In this document: positions 54,726 through 64,000 of the stretch, in pieces
Numbering within the stretch: the stretch's first letter is position 1
Layout: the number at the start of each line of letters is the position of its first letter
NCBI GenBank assembly: GCA_036874045.1
Contig: JAZBRI010000008.1
Span: forward strand, 5,223,001-5,287,000
Length of the DNA stretch: 64,000 bases
Direction of reading: 5' to 3'
Source of the DNA: Cymodocea nodosa
Taxonomy: Eukaryota; Streptophyta; Magnoliopsida; Alismatales; Cymodoceaceae
Translations under genes and position numbers: made by a program
Notes under the pieces: model-generated
What the model was told of the DNA's origin: nothing
What the model saw: only the letters and a program-made list of their open reading frames with translations
Database searches by the model: none

Positions 54726-56996
54726 ATGGTCTCCAAGTTTTACAAAGGTCGTGGCAGAGGAAAAGGCAAAAGCAGAAGAGATGCAAAAGGAAAAGAAATA
54801 GAGAATGATGAAGTTCCACGTACTTGGTTCAAGAAAATATTTCGAGTGGACAAAAGGTTAGAAGAACTTTATAGAGATTACTTCTTTTCTTAGGATATAT
54901 TAGATGAAGTTAGACAAGAACTTCAACATATTGATGCAAGTATTACATACATGGGTATTCGAAGTAAATATGATAGAGAATACAGAATGAAATATGCTGA
55001 GATTGCATTTTTGGAACATTATGCAAAATATTTGGAAAAATGTGTAGGTTCATCAAATAGAACTCCTCAAACTCCTATAAACGGTACAAGACTACATGCA
55101 TTTGAGGAAGAGCATGAATCAGCTATCCCTACTCCTTTATATTCAAAACAAGTAGAATCAGATATTACTGTAGACAAAACAAAAGTTGACAGTCTTCGAA
55201 AGGCCGTTGCAATAGAAAGTGCCTTAGAAGAATTCAAGTAGAAAACTTTTATGGAGCAATTTGAAAAGAAAATAGCAATACTTGAAAAGGAGAAACAAAA
55301 ATGTTATAGAAGAAGGAAAGTCAGAAAAATTATGTCTAAGGAAACAAAGTCTATTGAAAAAGGAAAATTAGATGAAAATTTATTTCCAAAGGACAATGTA
55401 TGTCTAGACATTGTACCTTATTGTGCATCTGATAAACTCATTAGTTCCGAACACACTGAAACTGATGAAGATAATGAGACTTTATTTTCCCTTGCTAGAA
55501 AACTTGAGAAGAAATCCAAGTCAAATATGAGCTCAAGTTTTTCTATTAGTACAAGTCCTGATGATGCAGAAATTGACAAATCAGAGCATCAGGCACCTGA
55601 CATTGAACAAGTTATTGTAGATATAATTGACAATGTTGAGGCAGTAACTAGTTCAAAGGCTGAATTGTCTGGAGTAGCAGATATTGAAAATGTTAAGACT
55701 CCAGAAGAGCTAAAAGTTAACCAACCTTCTACAAAATCTATAAAAGTAGAGTCTGAGAATTCACAGCATGAATCAATGGAAATATGTGTTGAACAAAATG
55801 AACAATTACAGATAGATACACCGACTTTAGAATTTGTGGAAAAATTGAAATCTGAACATTCTATAGAGACTGAACAAATGAATGTTGAGCATATTGACAA
55901 TGTTCCTAACACTGTTGAAGCTGAAGAATCAAGCTTACCTGAGCAGCTTCAAGATAATATTTTAGAAGAGGAATAACATGACATTCATTTTGCAGAAGAG
56001 GTTCCTGAAGATGAATTAAACTCTGAATCATGGCTTCAGGTATCACCTTCTTTGTGTACAATATTACAAATTCAAGGTAATGCAATTCATTTTAGATCTG
56101 AAGAAGTATTGCAGAAATACAATAATCTGATTACATGTCAGATTCTGCATGCTCGTCCAATAAAATTCAGAAATTTGATGGAAATAAGAGATCTGTTTGA
56201 GTTTCAAGGCCTCATTAAATTCTTGCCAGTAGGAACGAAATGGAAGCAATACATAGAGCTTATTGCAGTTTTTTATAGCAATCTGGTCAATAATGGAAAT
56301 TTTCTGAAAACTAAAATAAATGAATAGGAGTTTATGTTGTCTCCTGAGTTAATTTTTGAAGTTTTAGGATTAAAGAATGAAGGTGTTGTTGTTACCAACA
56401 GGTTTGACATAATAAGACAACTGGAATGGAACATTCAATCTTTATCAAAAATTCCAGATGTATATTTTGAAATGAGATTAATGGAAAATCTGAATGCAGA
56501 GGCAAGGTTTATTGCAAATATATTGCATGCAAATTTATTTCAAAGAGTTGGACATAATATGGATGTCAGTAGAAGTTGTTTATATGCAACTTATAGCTTG
56601 CTGAATAGAATTCAAATCAATTGGTTTGATGTTTTCACTTCTCAACTACATCATATGAGTTCAAAGTTATTTTATGGTGATGCTGTATGTAGACTCATTG
56701 CAAGCCAATTGAATTTATCCGACTGGCCCTCTGAAACTAAAGGCATGAGAGCATTTAGTGTCAAAGATTTGCAAAAATTCCAAGCTATGCATAAACCTCA
56801 ACGACAACAACAACAACAACCTGATATAGACCATATACAACAACAACAACAACAAAGTTATTCAGTTCAAGCAGAACAGCAAACTCAGCTACCTCTTGAC
56901 TTAGATGCAGTGCTTAACGACATCAGAAATGATATTAGGCATCTAGGAGATAAAATATGTAATGCTATAAGTGATATACTTAGGAGGGGTCGATAA
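54726..56996 (+). pseudogene. Element E ORF3 (756 codons, single frame)
   Basis: ATG 54726 opens a frame kept without any indel to TAA 56994-56996. It is broken only by TAG 54891, TAG 55239, TAA 55974 and TAG 56325. The last is also a stop in element A. Order: basic leader (KGRGRGKGKSRRDAKGK); helical domain with LYRDYFFS, ILDEVRQEL and MGIRSKYDREYRMKY; Lys-rich coiled coil (EKKIAILEKEKQKC); a long acidic region; and a C-terminal domain with LFEFQGLIKFL, FYSNL, VLGLKNEG, RLMENLNAEARFIAN and CLYATYSLLNRIQINWFDVF. A Gln-rich tail (CAA repeats, about 56800-56890) and a short amphipathic end follow. No signal peptide or membrane span is evident. Function unknown. Confidence 0.82.
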
Positions 56997-57492
56997 CTGT
57001 TTTTGTTTATTTCTGAATACAAAATGTAATGTTTGTATTACTTGTTTGATTCATTGAACAATACATTTTTCTGTAAATGTGTTCAATTATTATTCTTGTT
57101 TACAGAAATCGTTGTTGTAATTCTCTTATATACATATATATATTCTTTGTAATTATCTTTTTGATTAATGACAAAAAGGGAGAGAAATATTATAAAAAGA
57201 TGATTATGATCTTAATTGCATATATATATTATAAAAGGAGATGCTATTTAAATGGTTATTGTAATCTAACAAATGATAATTAGAAAACTGATACTTATAT
57301 AATTATTGACATCTGAGAGTTTTAGTTCTGAGAGGTAAAATTTACACAAACAATAGAAATAAGCTTAAGTAAACTTAAGTCAACAAACAAGTTTGTTGAA
57401 TTAAAAGTTAACCCAATGAAGGTGCTTCGTTGAGTTAAACATATTTCATAATTGATTTAATATGGTTTTGTCATCATAAAAAAGGGGGAGAT
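56997..57492 (+). promoter_or_regulatory. Element E 3' untranslated region and polypurine tracts
   Basis: No gene. ACAAAAAGGGAGAGAAA at about 57171-57187 is a first purine tract, and AAAAAAGGGGGAGAT (57478-57492) abuts the 3' LTR. The pair resembles that of B2. Confidence 0.85.
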
Positions 57493-59074
57493 TGTTGAGT
57501 ATTTTTGTTTTGATGATGTGTGCTGAATGAAAATAATCATATTTACTCAATTACTATTGCTTGTGAAAGAAATTAAAATCATCAATTAATACAGAAAAAG
57601 CTTACTGATATAAATACTTGTCTGTATTAGATCTAAAGTTAATATCTAGTCGTTTCATTGCATTAATTTCTCATTTAGCTAAACGTTAAGTTAACGTGTG
57701 TTTTTATTGAAAAGCATGATATGTTTTAATGTTATATCTTCTGTATCATAAACAGTGCACGTTTAGACAACTCGTTAAGTTAGAGTTTTGTTTGTATAGA
57801 GGTCACATGAGAACTCGTTAAGTTAGAGGCTTAAAGGTTAAAATAGGTCACGTGATAACTCGTTAAGTTAGTGAGTAAAAGAAGAGACGAACTCGTTAAG
57901 TTAGTGTTATACATGTGGTGAAATTATAAGTTACGAATGTTGTATTGTATCACGTGAGGTGCACATGTTTAACTCGTTAAGTTAACATAACTAAACGCGT
58001 TGAGTTGCTATATTGAACACTAAGGCAACACGTTAGGTTAGCGTTATAAACTTAAGTTGTTATTTTTGCACATGGTAAAATTCTTATTATAAAAACATTT
58101 GTTTATTACTGGTTCGTTGAGTTATCATAACACAATGGAGATGGTTTGTTGAGTTAGCATAACACCACATACTTAGTTCGTTGAGTTAGCTACAATACTT
58201 GTCACGTGAAATGGCACATGGTGAACTCGTTAAGTTAGAAACGTTAAGTTATATATATATACTTGTGTTACTCGTTTAGTTAACATTAAAGTAACGACTT
58301 CTTATTACATTAATGAAAAACTTTTGGACGAGAAAGTTTATTTTGTAGGAAATTTTTCAGAGATCCAAGACTGATGATTAAAGAAAATTCGAAATATAAA
58401 CGTGGGTTAGAACGTGTGTGTTTCGATGAAGGAAAAAGAAAAGACGTGGAGAAGTGGAAAACTGGTAGTGGTTAAACGTGAAGGATATGCATGAAATGAA
58501 GATATAGTATAAAAGACATAGAATTCTCGTTGATCAATTTATCCTTGCACACAAAACGAAAAATCTTTTCAAGGATCAAACCATCCCTGCACACTAAAAG
58601 AAAAATCTTTTTCAAGGATCAAAAACACCTCTTCAAGAAAAATCTCTCAAGTGGAAGAAAGTTCAGTGAAGCATAAAAAGGTAAGATTTTCGTCACTGAA
58701 GATTTGAAGTATCAGAAGAAAGCAAATTCGGTGAAGCATGAAAAGACAAGATATTCGTCACTGAAGAATTGCTGAAGAAGAAAAAGAAAAAGAAGAAAGA
58801 TCTCAAACAGGGAGAAAAGTTTTAAATTCCGCAAATTAGTTTTCTCTGTTTGTTGTTATGAAATTGTTTAGATGATACATGGTATCGAAATATAATTGCA
58901 TCTACAATTTCTAAGGAGAATTGAATTGTATATTGTAATTGAAACTTTGAATAAAAATGATTTTATGAAAACAATGTCTCGACTTGTTTTTAAGTTTTAA
59001 AGTTTCAATTATATTTCAAAAAATATTAAAAATACACTATTCACCCCCCTCTTGTGTAGCCATACGATCCTACA
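57493..59074 (+). repeat. 3' LTR of element E
   Basis: Starts TGTTGAGTATTTTTGTTTTGATG, ends CGATCCTACA. It differs from the 5' LTR by scattered transitions, concentrated in the first 200 bases. All motif arrays are kept, with some CACGTG boxes changed to CACATG or CATGTG. Confidence 0.95.
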
Positions 59075-59079
59075 GAGAT
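59075..59079. repeat. Target-site duplication of element E (GAGAT), right copy
   Basis: Matches 48051-48055. Confidence 0.95.
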
Positions 59080-60517
59080 GGTCCCCAACAATCTGCATGG
59101 ACATAATCCAACTTCCCCTTGGTAGAATGTTCTGCTCTTCCAAAGGAAACACGTTTCTGTTTCCCATAGATAAAATGCCTGCATAAATCAATATCTGTAA
59201 AGTTATGACCATCTAACCTGCCAAGTGTACTAAGCTTTTGCATTCCCTTTAGGCCCAAATGTCCTAACCTAGAATGCCAAATAGCTGACATAGACTGTTG
59301 ATCACTTATTGTCGCAACTACCGATCCAATGATAGGTTTGCCCTGAAGAATGTATAAAGGTTCATCCTTGATTCCCTTCATTACTACTAGGGAACCTTTC
59401 AAAATGTGAAGTTTACCTCCTCCAATTGAAAAACTAAAACCTTTCTGATCAAGAGTCATTAGTGAAATAAGGCTCTTGCCTACCCTTGGCACATGCCAAA
59501 CATTCTCCAAGACTTTGATCGTCCCATCATGCATCCTGAATCTGACAGATCCAACACCTGTTCTGTCACAAACATCATTATCTGCTAAAGTGACCTGTCC
59601 ACCATCTACCTCCTCATATGTATGGAAATATTCTCTGTTGGGAGTCATATGATGTGATGCACCAGAATCCATAATCCAACTCTGATCGGAGTAGACACTA
59701 CAACATACAGTAAAGGAGAAATCACAGTCAGACCCTGAGTCTCCATTTTCGACGACTGTTGCATTTCCCTTAATCTTCAATTTAGGGCAGTTTACCTTCC
59801 AATGCCCCTTTTCCTTGCAATAATTGCAAGTGTTCTTGGAAATTCTACATCTGGACTTACTTCTACCTCTGCGCCTGTTGTCTCTTCTACTCTGCCGTCC
59901 TCTAGACTCTAAATGATGCACTGTCAAACCTGATCCGCTAGCATCATTGCTACCATGTGTAGCCAAATGTCTCAATTCTCGAGAATGAAGACTCGATCTT
60001 ACCTCCTCCAAAGTAATAGAATCTTTGCCAACCACAAAAGATTACACAAAATTCTCAAAGGAGAGAGGAAGAGATACCAATAAGATGAGAGCAGCATCCT
60101 CATCTTCCACAGTAACACCAATGTTCCTCAACTCCATGAGAATGGTGTTGAGCTGATCCAAATGTTGCTTCAATGGTGTACCTTCCTTCATTCTTAGAGA
60201 GAACAGCATTTGCTTCAACAACAGCTTATTCGTAAGAGACTTAGTCATATACAGAGATTCTAACTTATTCCAAAGACCCCAAGCTGTACTTTCATCTGCT
60301 ACTTCAATGATTATCTCATCTGATAAACATAGCAGAATAGTTGAATGTGCCCTCTCCACTTGCTGTTCAAATTCGACAGACTTCTTATCAAGGGTTGTCT
60401 CCACATTTAAGGGAGTCCAAATACCCTGCTGTTTCAAAAGTGCTTTCATCATAATCTGCCACAAACTAAATTGTTCTTGCTATTGAACTTTTCAACTTTC
60501 AAGGCTGAAGATGCCAT
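59080..60517 (-). pseudogene. gag-pol: Element T gag, protease and start of integrase
   Basis: The start is ATG 60517 (MASSALKVEKFN). A one-base deletion near 60462 shifts the frame, which continues as WQIMMKALLKQQGIW. Gag runs to a TAA (CAA decay) at about 60040, and then VGKDSITLEEVRSSL continues in frame. Zinc knuckle CNYCKEKGHWKVNC is at about 59805-59846. Protease motif MDSGASHHMTP is at about 59642-59674. The integrase zinc finger keeps HSRLGHLG, but its CxxC reads CRHF, losing the second Cys. The first catalytic Asp region is HADCWGPS, where element E interrupts. Single-frame gag-pol, unlike the Sirevirus-like elements. Confidence 0.92.
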
Positions 60518-60717
60518 GACAGTAGAATAACACAAACACAGCAAGCAAATACCAAATAATTCAGACAACAAATAAGCACAAAATTTGCTATCCCAAAGCT
60601 GCGGATGAATCTTTCATTCAAAATATCCCAACTAACAAATGCAGCTACCAAATTCAAAAGATCACTCGCAAAGAATCCAAAACAAACAAAGATGAGCCAA
60701 GATCACACGTATTGTCT

Positions 60718-60860
60718 CAAAATTCCCAAAGAAATCCAAAGAATTCCAAAGAACTTCAAAGAATTCCAAAGAACTGCTAAAGAATTCCAAAGAACTTCAA
60801 AGAATTCCAAAGAAACTACTAGAGAATTCCAAAGAACTTTAAAGAATTCCAAAGAAACTA
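60718..60860. repeat. Tandem array of AATTCCAAAGAA units
   Basis: At least eight imperfect copies of AAAGAATTCCAAAGAAC, spaced about 15-17 or 30 bases apart. Confidence 0.85.
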
Positions 60861-61084
60861 GCCACACTTGATCTACCCCAAAAAGGTCGAAAAAAAATTC
60901 CGCAAAATCACAACAACAAACTTCAAAAGTTATGATAGGAATTCTTACTACTCGTTTCACCAATGTGGAAACGACAGATGACCAAGTGCACATTGACAAC
61001 TTCAAGATCGCAGGTGTCAAACAACAATTCCAACCATGGATGCTTTATCACAAACACAAGTCGCGAGCAAATATCACGTGAGCA

Positions 61085-61480
61085 AAACGCAAGCGCTGGC
61101 ATCGAACAAAGAACGATGTAGGCAAATGCATGTAGGCGCTAGCGTTGGGCGAGGATGTGAGCGGTTGCGTGCGGGCGGACTATCTGAAGATGCGGGCGAA
61201 TACGCGTGGGTGCAGGCGCGTATACATGCGGGAAAGAACGCAGGCGAAGACGAGCGGTCGCTGGCGCGGGCGGAGACGCGGATGATCGCGTAGGCAAGTA
61301 CGTAGGCGAATGCACGCTGTCGCTGGCGTGGGCAGAGACGCGAACGATCGCGCAGGCAAGAATGCAGGTGAATGCGGGCGTTGGGTGCGGGCGTCAAGCG
61401 TCGGGCACGGGCGTCGGGCGCGGGCGTTGGGCATTCGGTGCGGGCGTCAGGCACAAGCATCGGGCGCGAGCATTGGCCAA
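61085..61480. repeat. GC/CpG-rich tandem block
   Basis: GCGGGCG-type short repeats and a 62-base duplication (CGCTGGCG at 61259 and 61321). The composition is unlike any other part of the window. Confidence 0.85.
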
Positions 61481-61532
61481 GATCTTTCTTTTCTTCTTTC
61501 AAGCCTAATCCACGGCCAACTCCTCAAGCTTC

Positions 61533-61544
61533 GCTCTGATACCA
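61533..61544 (-). promoter_or_regulatory. Primer-binding site of element T
   Basis: GCTCTGATACCA on the plus strand is TGGTATCAGAGC on the minus strand, the exact tRNA-iMet type site, two bases from the LTR. Confidence 0.95.
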
Positions 61545-61546
61545 CT

Positions 61547-61850
61547 TGTTATGCGAAGAGAAATGCGGAAAGGGAGAAGCTTGGACTCGTGGAGAAGAAA
61601 GAAGAAGACAAATGGGAAAAACGTGTGAAGCAAATGCAAAAAACACCAAGGTTTAACGTGGTTCCCCAATTGGGTACGTCCACGGATGGAGCTCAACTAA
61701 ATGATTCTTTAGGTGATCAAAGAGGGATACAAGATTCAACATCATCACTAAGCACACGTTGGGGGTCTATTTATAACATTTGTGTACCCCCAAGTGGCTA
61801 AGGACAAAACTACCCCTATGTGTAACAAACTAATTCAAGACATAATAACA
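61547..61850 (-). repeat. 5' LTR of element T
   Basis: Nearly identical to 45199-45504 apart from a few substitutions and a two-base indel near the end. The minus-strand TATA box is at 61767-61775. Confidence 0.95.
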
Positions 61851-61855
61851 GTTAT
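61851..61855. repeat. Target-site duplication of element T (GTTAT), right copy
   Basis: Matches 45194-45198. Confidence 0.93.
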
Positions 61856-62435
61856 CATTGTTAGTATTGTGAATGTTTTACATTTGTTTGATTCAAAAAA
61901 TAGAAAATAGTTTTATTATTTATTGAAATTGATTCATTTTAGATACTTAAAGATTTTAATGGTTACTATTTAAAATATCTGAATGTTAGTGTTGCTGAAT
62001 GATAAATCTAATATTAACTAACATTAAAGAGCTTAATTGATGTTATTTACATTTTGTGGAACTACCCAATGGTTGGCCAAATTCCTTTGTAAATAATAGT
62101 ATTTAACTAGAAAGCTAGGCTCATGAAGTTAACTAAAGTCCACGAGGTTAGTCCGTTGAGTTAACTATAACTCCATGAACTAAGTTCGTTGTGTTAACTG
62201 TAACTCAACGGAGTGCTTAACTGAACACATATAAACTCCAACATAAAAATCGAAATAGTACACAATTCTTACTCCATCTCTCTATGGGATCAACTTGTAC
62301 TTGCATACAAATACAATATATACTATGCACTTGCAGTTAAAATATAAATTGGACTTAATATCTAATTTTTGTGAAAGATTGTTTGTTTACTTCTAAAAGT
62401 AATTGTTAATATAATCACAAAAATAGAAGTTAACA
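61856..62435 (+). repeat. G2 3' LTR, right part
   Basis: Continues from 45198. It aligns with insert X about 33490-34061 and includes CTCTATGGGATCAACTTGTAC and the end GAAGTTAACA. Motifs CCGTTGAGTTAAC and TAACTCAACGG lie at about 62153-62216. ACACT follows at 62436-62440 as the presumed target site; its partner is not in the window. Confidence 0.75.
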
Positions 62436-62440
62436 ACACT

Positions 62441-63852
62441 AAGACACTAGTCTAAAAGGTGACGTACATAAGATTGTCTTATAAACAATTCTATAAGCCC
62501 AAAGTGCATCTATTAATCTATTAGCCCAATCTATTCTAGTAGGATTTACTACTTTTTCTAAGATTAACTTAATTTGTTTATTTACACTTTCTACTTGTCC
62601 ACTTGTTTGTGGATGATATGATGTTACAATTTTGTGATTTACTCCATATTTCTTCATTAAAGCTTTAAAACTTCTATTACAGAAATGAGCTCCTCTATCA
62701 CTAATAATAGCTTTAGGTATTCCAAATTTGGCAATTATATTAGTTCTTATAAAATGTATTACCACTTTGTTGTCATTAGTTTTTGTAGAAATAGCTTCGA
62801 TCCATTTAGATACAAAATCCACCCCAACAATATATAATTAAATTGATTAGACATAGGAAATGGACTCATAAAATCTATTCCCCACACATCAAAGATTTCA
62901 ACCTCAACAATAGGGTTTAGAGGCATCATATTCCTCTTTGATATTCTTCCTATTTGTTGACATCTTAGACAACTTAAGCAATATTTATGAGCATCTTTGA
63001 ATAGTGTTGGCCAATAAAATCCACATTGTAGAATTTTGGCAATAGTTTTCCTTGAACCAAAATACCCTCCACATGCTTGGTCATGGCAGAAAGACAATAT
63101 GTTTGATATTCTATTTCTAGGACACACCTCCTTAAAACCAGATCAGGATATTTCTTAAATAAGTATGGGTCTTCCTAGCAGTAATATTTTACTCTTGAAA
63201 AGAACAATTTCTTATCTTGTCTATTCCAATCTTTAGGTGTTAAACCAGTAACTAAGTAATTAACTATGTCTGTATACCAAGGCATTGTGTTAATGGTCAT
63301 CAATTGTTCATCAGGAAAATTATCCTTAATTTCAATGTCTGATTTTTCTATTTGTAATCTTGATAAATGATCTGCTACTACATTCTCACAACCTTTTTTA
63401 TCTTTAATTTCTAGATCAAATTCTTGTAATAATAATATCCACTAGATCAATCTAGGTTTAGTCTCTTTCTTTGTTGTTAGGTGTTTTAAAGTTGAATGAT
63501 CCGTGTATACTATCACTTTAGCTCCAATCAGATATGATCTAAACTTTTCTAAGGCAAACACAACAACTAATAGTTCTTTTTCAGTAATAGTATAATTAAT
63601 TTGAGCATCATACAAAGTTTTTCTTGCATAATGAATCACTCTAAGAGATTTTTCTATCTTCTATCCCAACACTACTCCTACAGCAAAATCAGATGCATCG
63701 CACATTAATTCAAATGGATGGCTCCAATTAGGTGCTTGTATTATCGAAGTAGAAATTAAGCTAGTTTTAAGCTTGAAAAATGCTTCTTTGCAATTCTTAT
63801 CAAAGTTGAATGGGACATCTTTTAATAGATTAGTTAAAGGTCTAGCTATTAC
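62441..63852 (-). pseudogene. pol: Element H: Athila-like gypsy pol fragment (RT end, RNase H, integrase)
   Basis: Read from 63852 leftwards: IARPLTNLLKDVPF-like RT end, then RNase H with [32 protein letters not shown] and [11 protein letters not shown]. The connection domain follows, then the integrase zinc finger (CHDQACGGYFGSRKT, with the second His replaced by Tyr; YCLSCLRCQQ). The integrase core has VWGIDFMSPFP, ISDRGAHFCNRSF and SYHPQTSGQVESVNK, ending SPFRLV next to the G2 insertion. The two integrase frames overlap at 62759-62822 because of a frameshift, and stops lie near 63128 and 63441. The catalytic residues are visible, but the gene is truncated at both ends. The integrase C-terminus is absent. 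Confidence 0.9.
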
Positions 63853-64000
63853 TTAACTCAACAAACTTAGTCCCTTAAGTTATGACCTAACTCCACGAGG
63901 GTAAGTAAGTAGCTATCTTAATTTTATCTCTGTTAAATTTTTGTTTATGTTATACAGAATCACAACAGATGGAATTGATGAAATTGCCATTAGATGCACT
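63853..64000. other. Window-edge sequence of another element
   Basis: H ends abruptly at about 63852. The next bases contain CTTAACTCAACAAACTTAG and CCTTAAGTTATGACC, degenerate forms of the gypsy LTR motif, so another LTR or inter-ORF region probably begins here. There is too little sequence to classify. Confidence 0.4.

Larger units (their letters stand above)
48056..59074 (+). mobile_element. Element E: Sirevirus-like copia with ORF3 and an internal pol deletion
   Basis: An 11.0-kb element with both LTRs, primer site, gag, a pol gene lacking integrase and most of RT, the inter-ORF region, ORF3 and polypurine tract. It is flanked by GAGAT. It is the youngest insertion of its nest (E in T in G2 in H) and has very similar LTRs, yet cannot encode its own integrase. 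It therefore probably moved in trans. Same family as element A. Confidence 0.95.
60518..61532 (-). other. Element T leader with two repeat arrays
   Basis: The untranslated leader between primer site and gag, about 1 kb. It contains an imperfect tandem array based on AAAGAATTCCAAAGAACTTC (about 60718-60860) and a strikingly GC- and CpG-rich block (about 61085-61480). The GC-rich block includes a 62-base direct repeat starting at 61259 and 61321 and GCGGGCGTTGGGCGCGGGCG-like runs. Open frames through the GC-rich block on either strand are low-complexity and not considered genes. Confidence 0.7.
45199..61850 (-). mobile_element. Element T: Tnt1/Tork-like Ty1/copia on the minus strand
   Basis: A complete copia element of about 5.6 kb once the nested element E and its duplicated 5 bases are removed. 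It has short LTRs of 304-306 bases, a tRNA-iMet primer site, a long leader, and one gag-pol frame ending at 45579. GTTAT flanks it. It lacks ORF3 and the CGNNNAGTTA arrays of the other elements. The integrase and RT motifs resemble Tnt1/Tork-type copia. Confidence 0.95.
34207..62435 (+). mobile_element. Element G2: 3' part of an Athila-like Ty3/gypsy element
   Basis: Integrase C-terminus, inter-ORF region, ORF3 and 3' LTR, interrupted by element C in ORF3 and by T (with E inside) in the 3' LTR. Everything upstream of the integrase C-terminus is missing at the 34206/34207 junction. The right end is GTTAACA at 62435, followed by ACACT and then minus-strand gypsy pol (H). Athila affiliation is inferred from the integrase tail (KLRSRW) and the LTR end. 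Confidence 0.75.

Noticed and set aside
61074-61502. Long open frames on both strands through the GC-rich block
   Set aside because: The composition is a repeat (GCGGGCG); the translations are low-complexity Arg/Ala/Pro/Cys strings with no domain, and the block lies in the leader of element T.
61533-61544. tRNA gene fragment
   Set aside because: It is only the 12-base primer-binding site complementary to initiator tRNA; no cloverleaf surrounds it.

Overview
This window is AT-rich nuclear DNA from a flowering plant, made almost entirely of nested long-terminal-repeat (LTR) retrotransposons. I see no host gene, rRNA, tRNA or CRISPR. The species cannot be named from the sequence. The plant assignment rests on Sirevirus-type Ty1/copia elements, a Tnt1/Tork-like copia element, Athila-type Ty3/gypsy fragments and tRNA-iMet primer sites. 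Nearly every reading frame carries nonsense changes of the CAG/CAA/CGA-to-stop and TGG-to-stop kind, as expected for old, cytosine-methylated heterochromatin.

Layout. (1) 1-7251: element A, Sirevirus-like, running in from the left edge, with gag end, pol, a long inter-ORF region and a third ORF (ORF3). It is cut at 7251 by element B1. (2) 7252-34206: element B1, a second Sirevirus-like family, itself split by a reverse-oriented solo LTR (14022-15739), by a complete sister element B2 (18167-30659) and by a 2.2-kb chimeric insert X (31917-34132). B1 stops abruptly at 34206. (3) 34207-62435: the 3' part of an Athila-like gypsy element, G2 (integrase C-terminus, ORF3, 3' LTR). Its ORF3 is split by deleted copia element C (35893-42143). 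Its 3' LTR is split by a minus-strand Tnt1-like element T (45199-61850), whose integrase gene is split by Sirevirus-like element E (48056-59074). (4) 62441-63852: minus-strand Athila-like RT/RNaseH/integrase (H), into which G2 landed. Matching 5-bp target duplications support the insertions of B2 (AGATG), C (CATAT), E (GAGAT), T (GTTAT) and X (TTTGG). The solo LTR has a decayed one.

Two shared design features stand out. First, in all five Sirevirus-like copies (three families) the gag and pol frames are separated by a 34-38-nt block that looks like a tiny intron. It starts with GTACC/GTTCC right after a Trp codon, ends in TTGCAG/TTACAG/TTGTAG, and contains a stop. Its length differs modulo 3 between families (36, 38, 34), yet removing it always joins gag to pol in frame. 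Second, LTRs of unrelated families, both copia and gypsy, carry arrays of one bipartite motif, CGNNNAGTTA, often as inverted repeats and in several families mixed with CACGTG boxes. The same motif recurs just upstream of ORF3. This suggests that ORF3, a non-canonical protein shared by the copia and gypsy elements here, has its own LTR-like promoter.

No element is autonomous as it stands. E, C and B2 are structurally complete insertions with both LTRs but damaged genes, so they probably moved with proteins supplied in trans.
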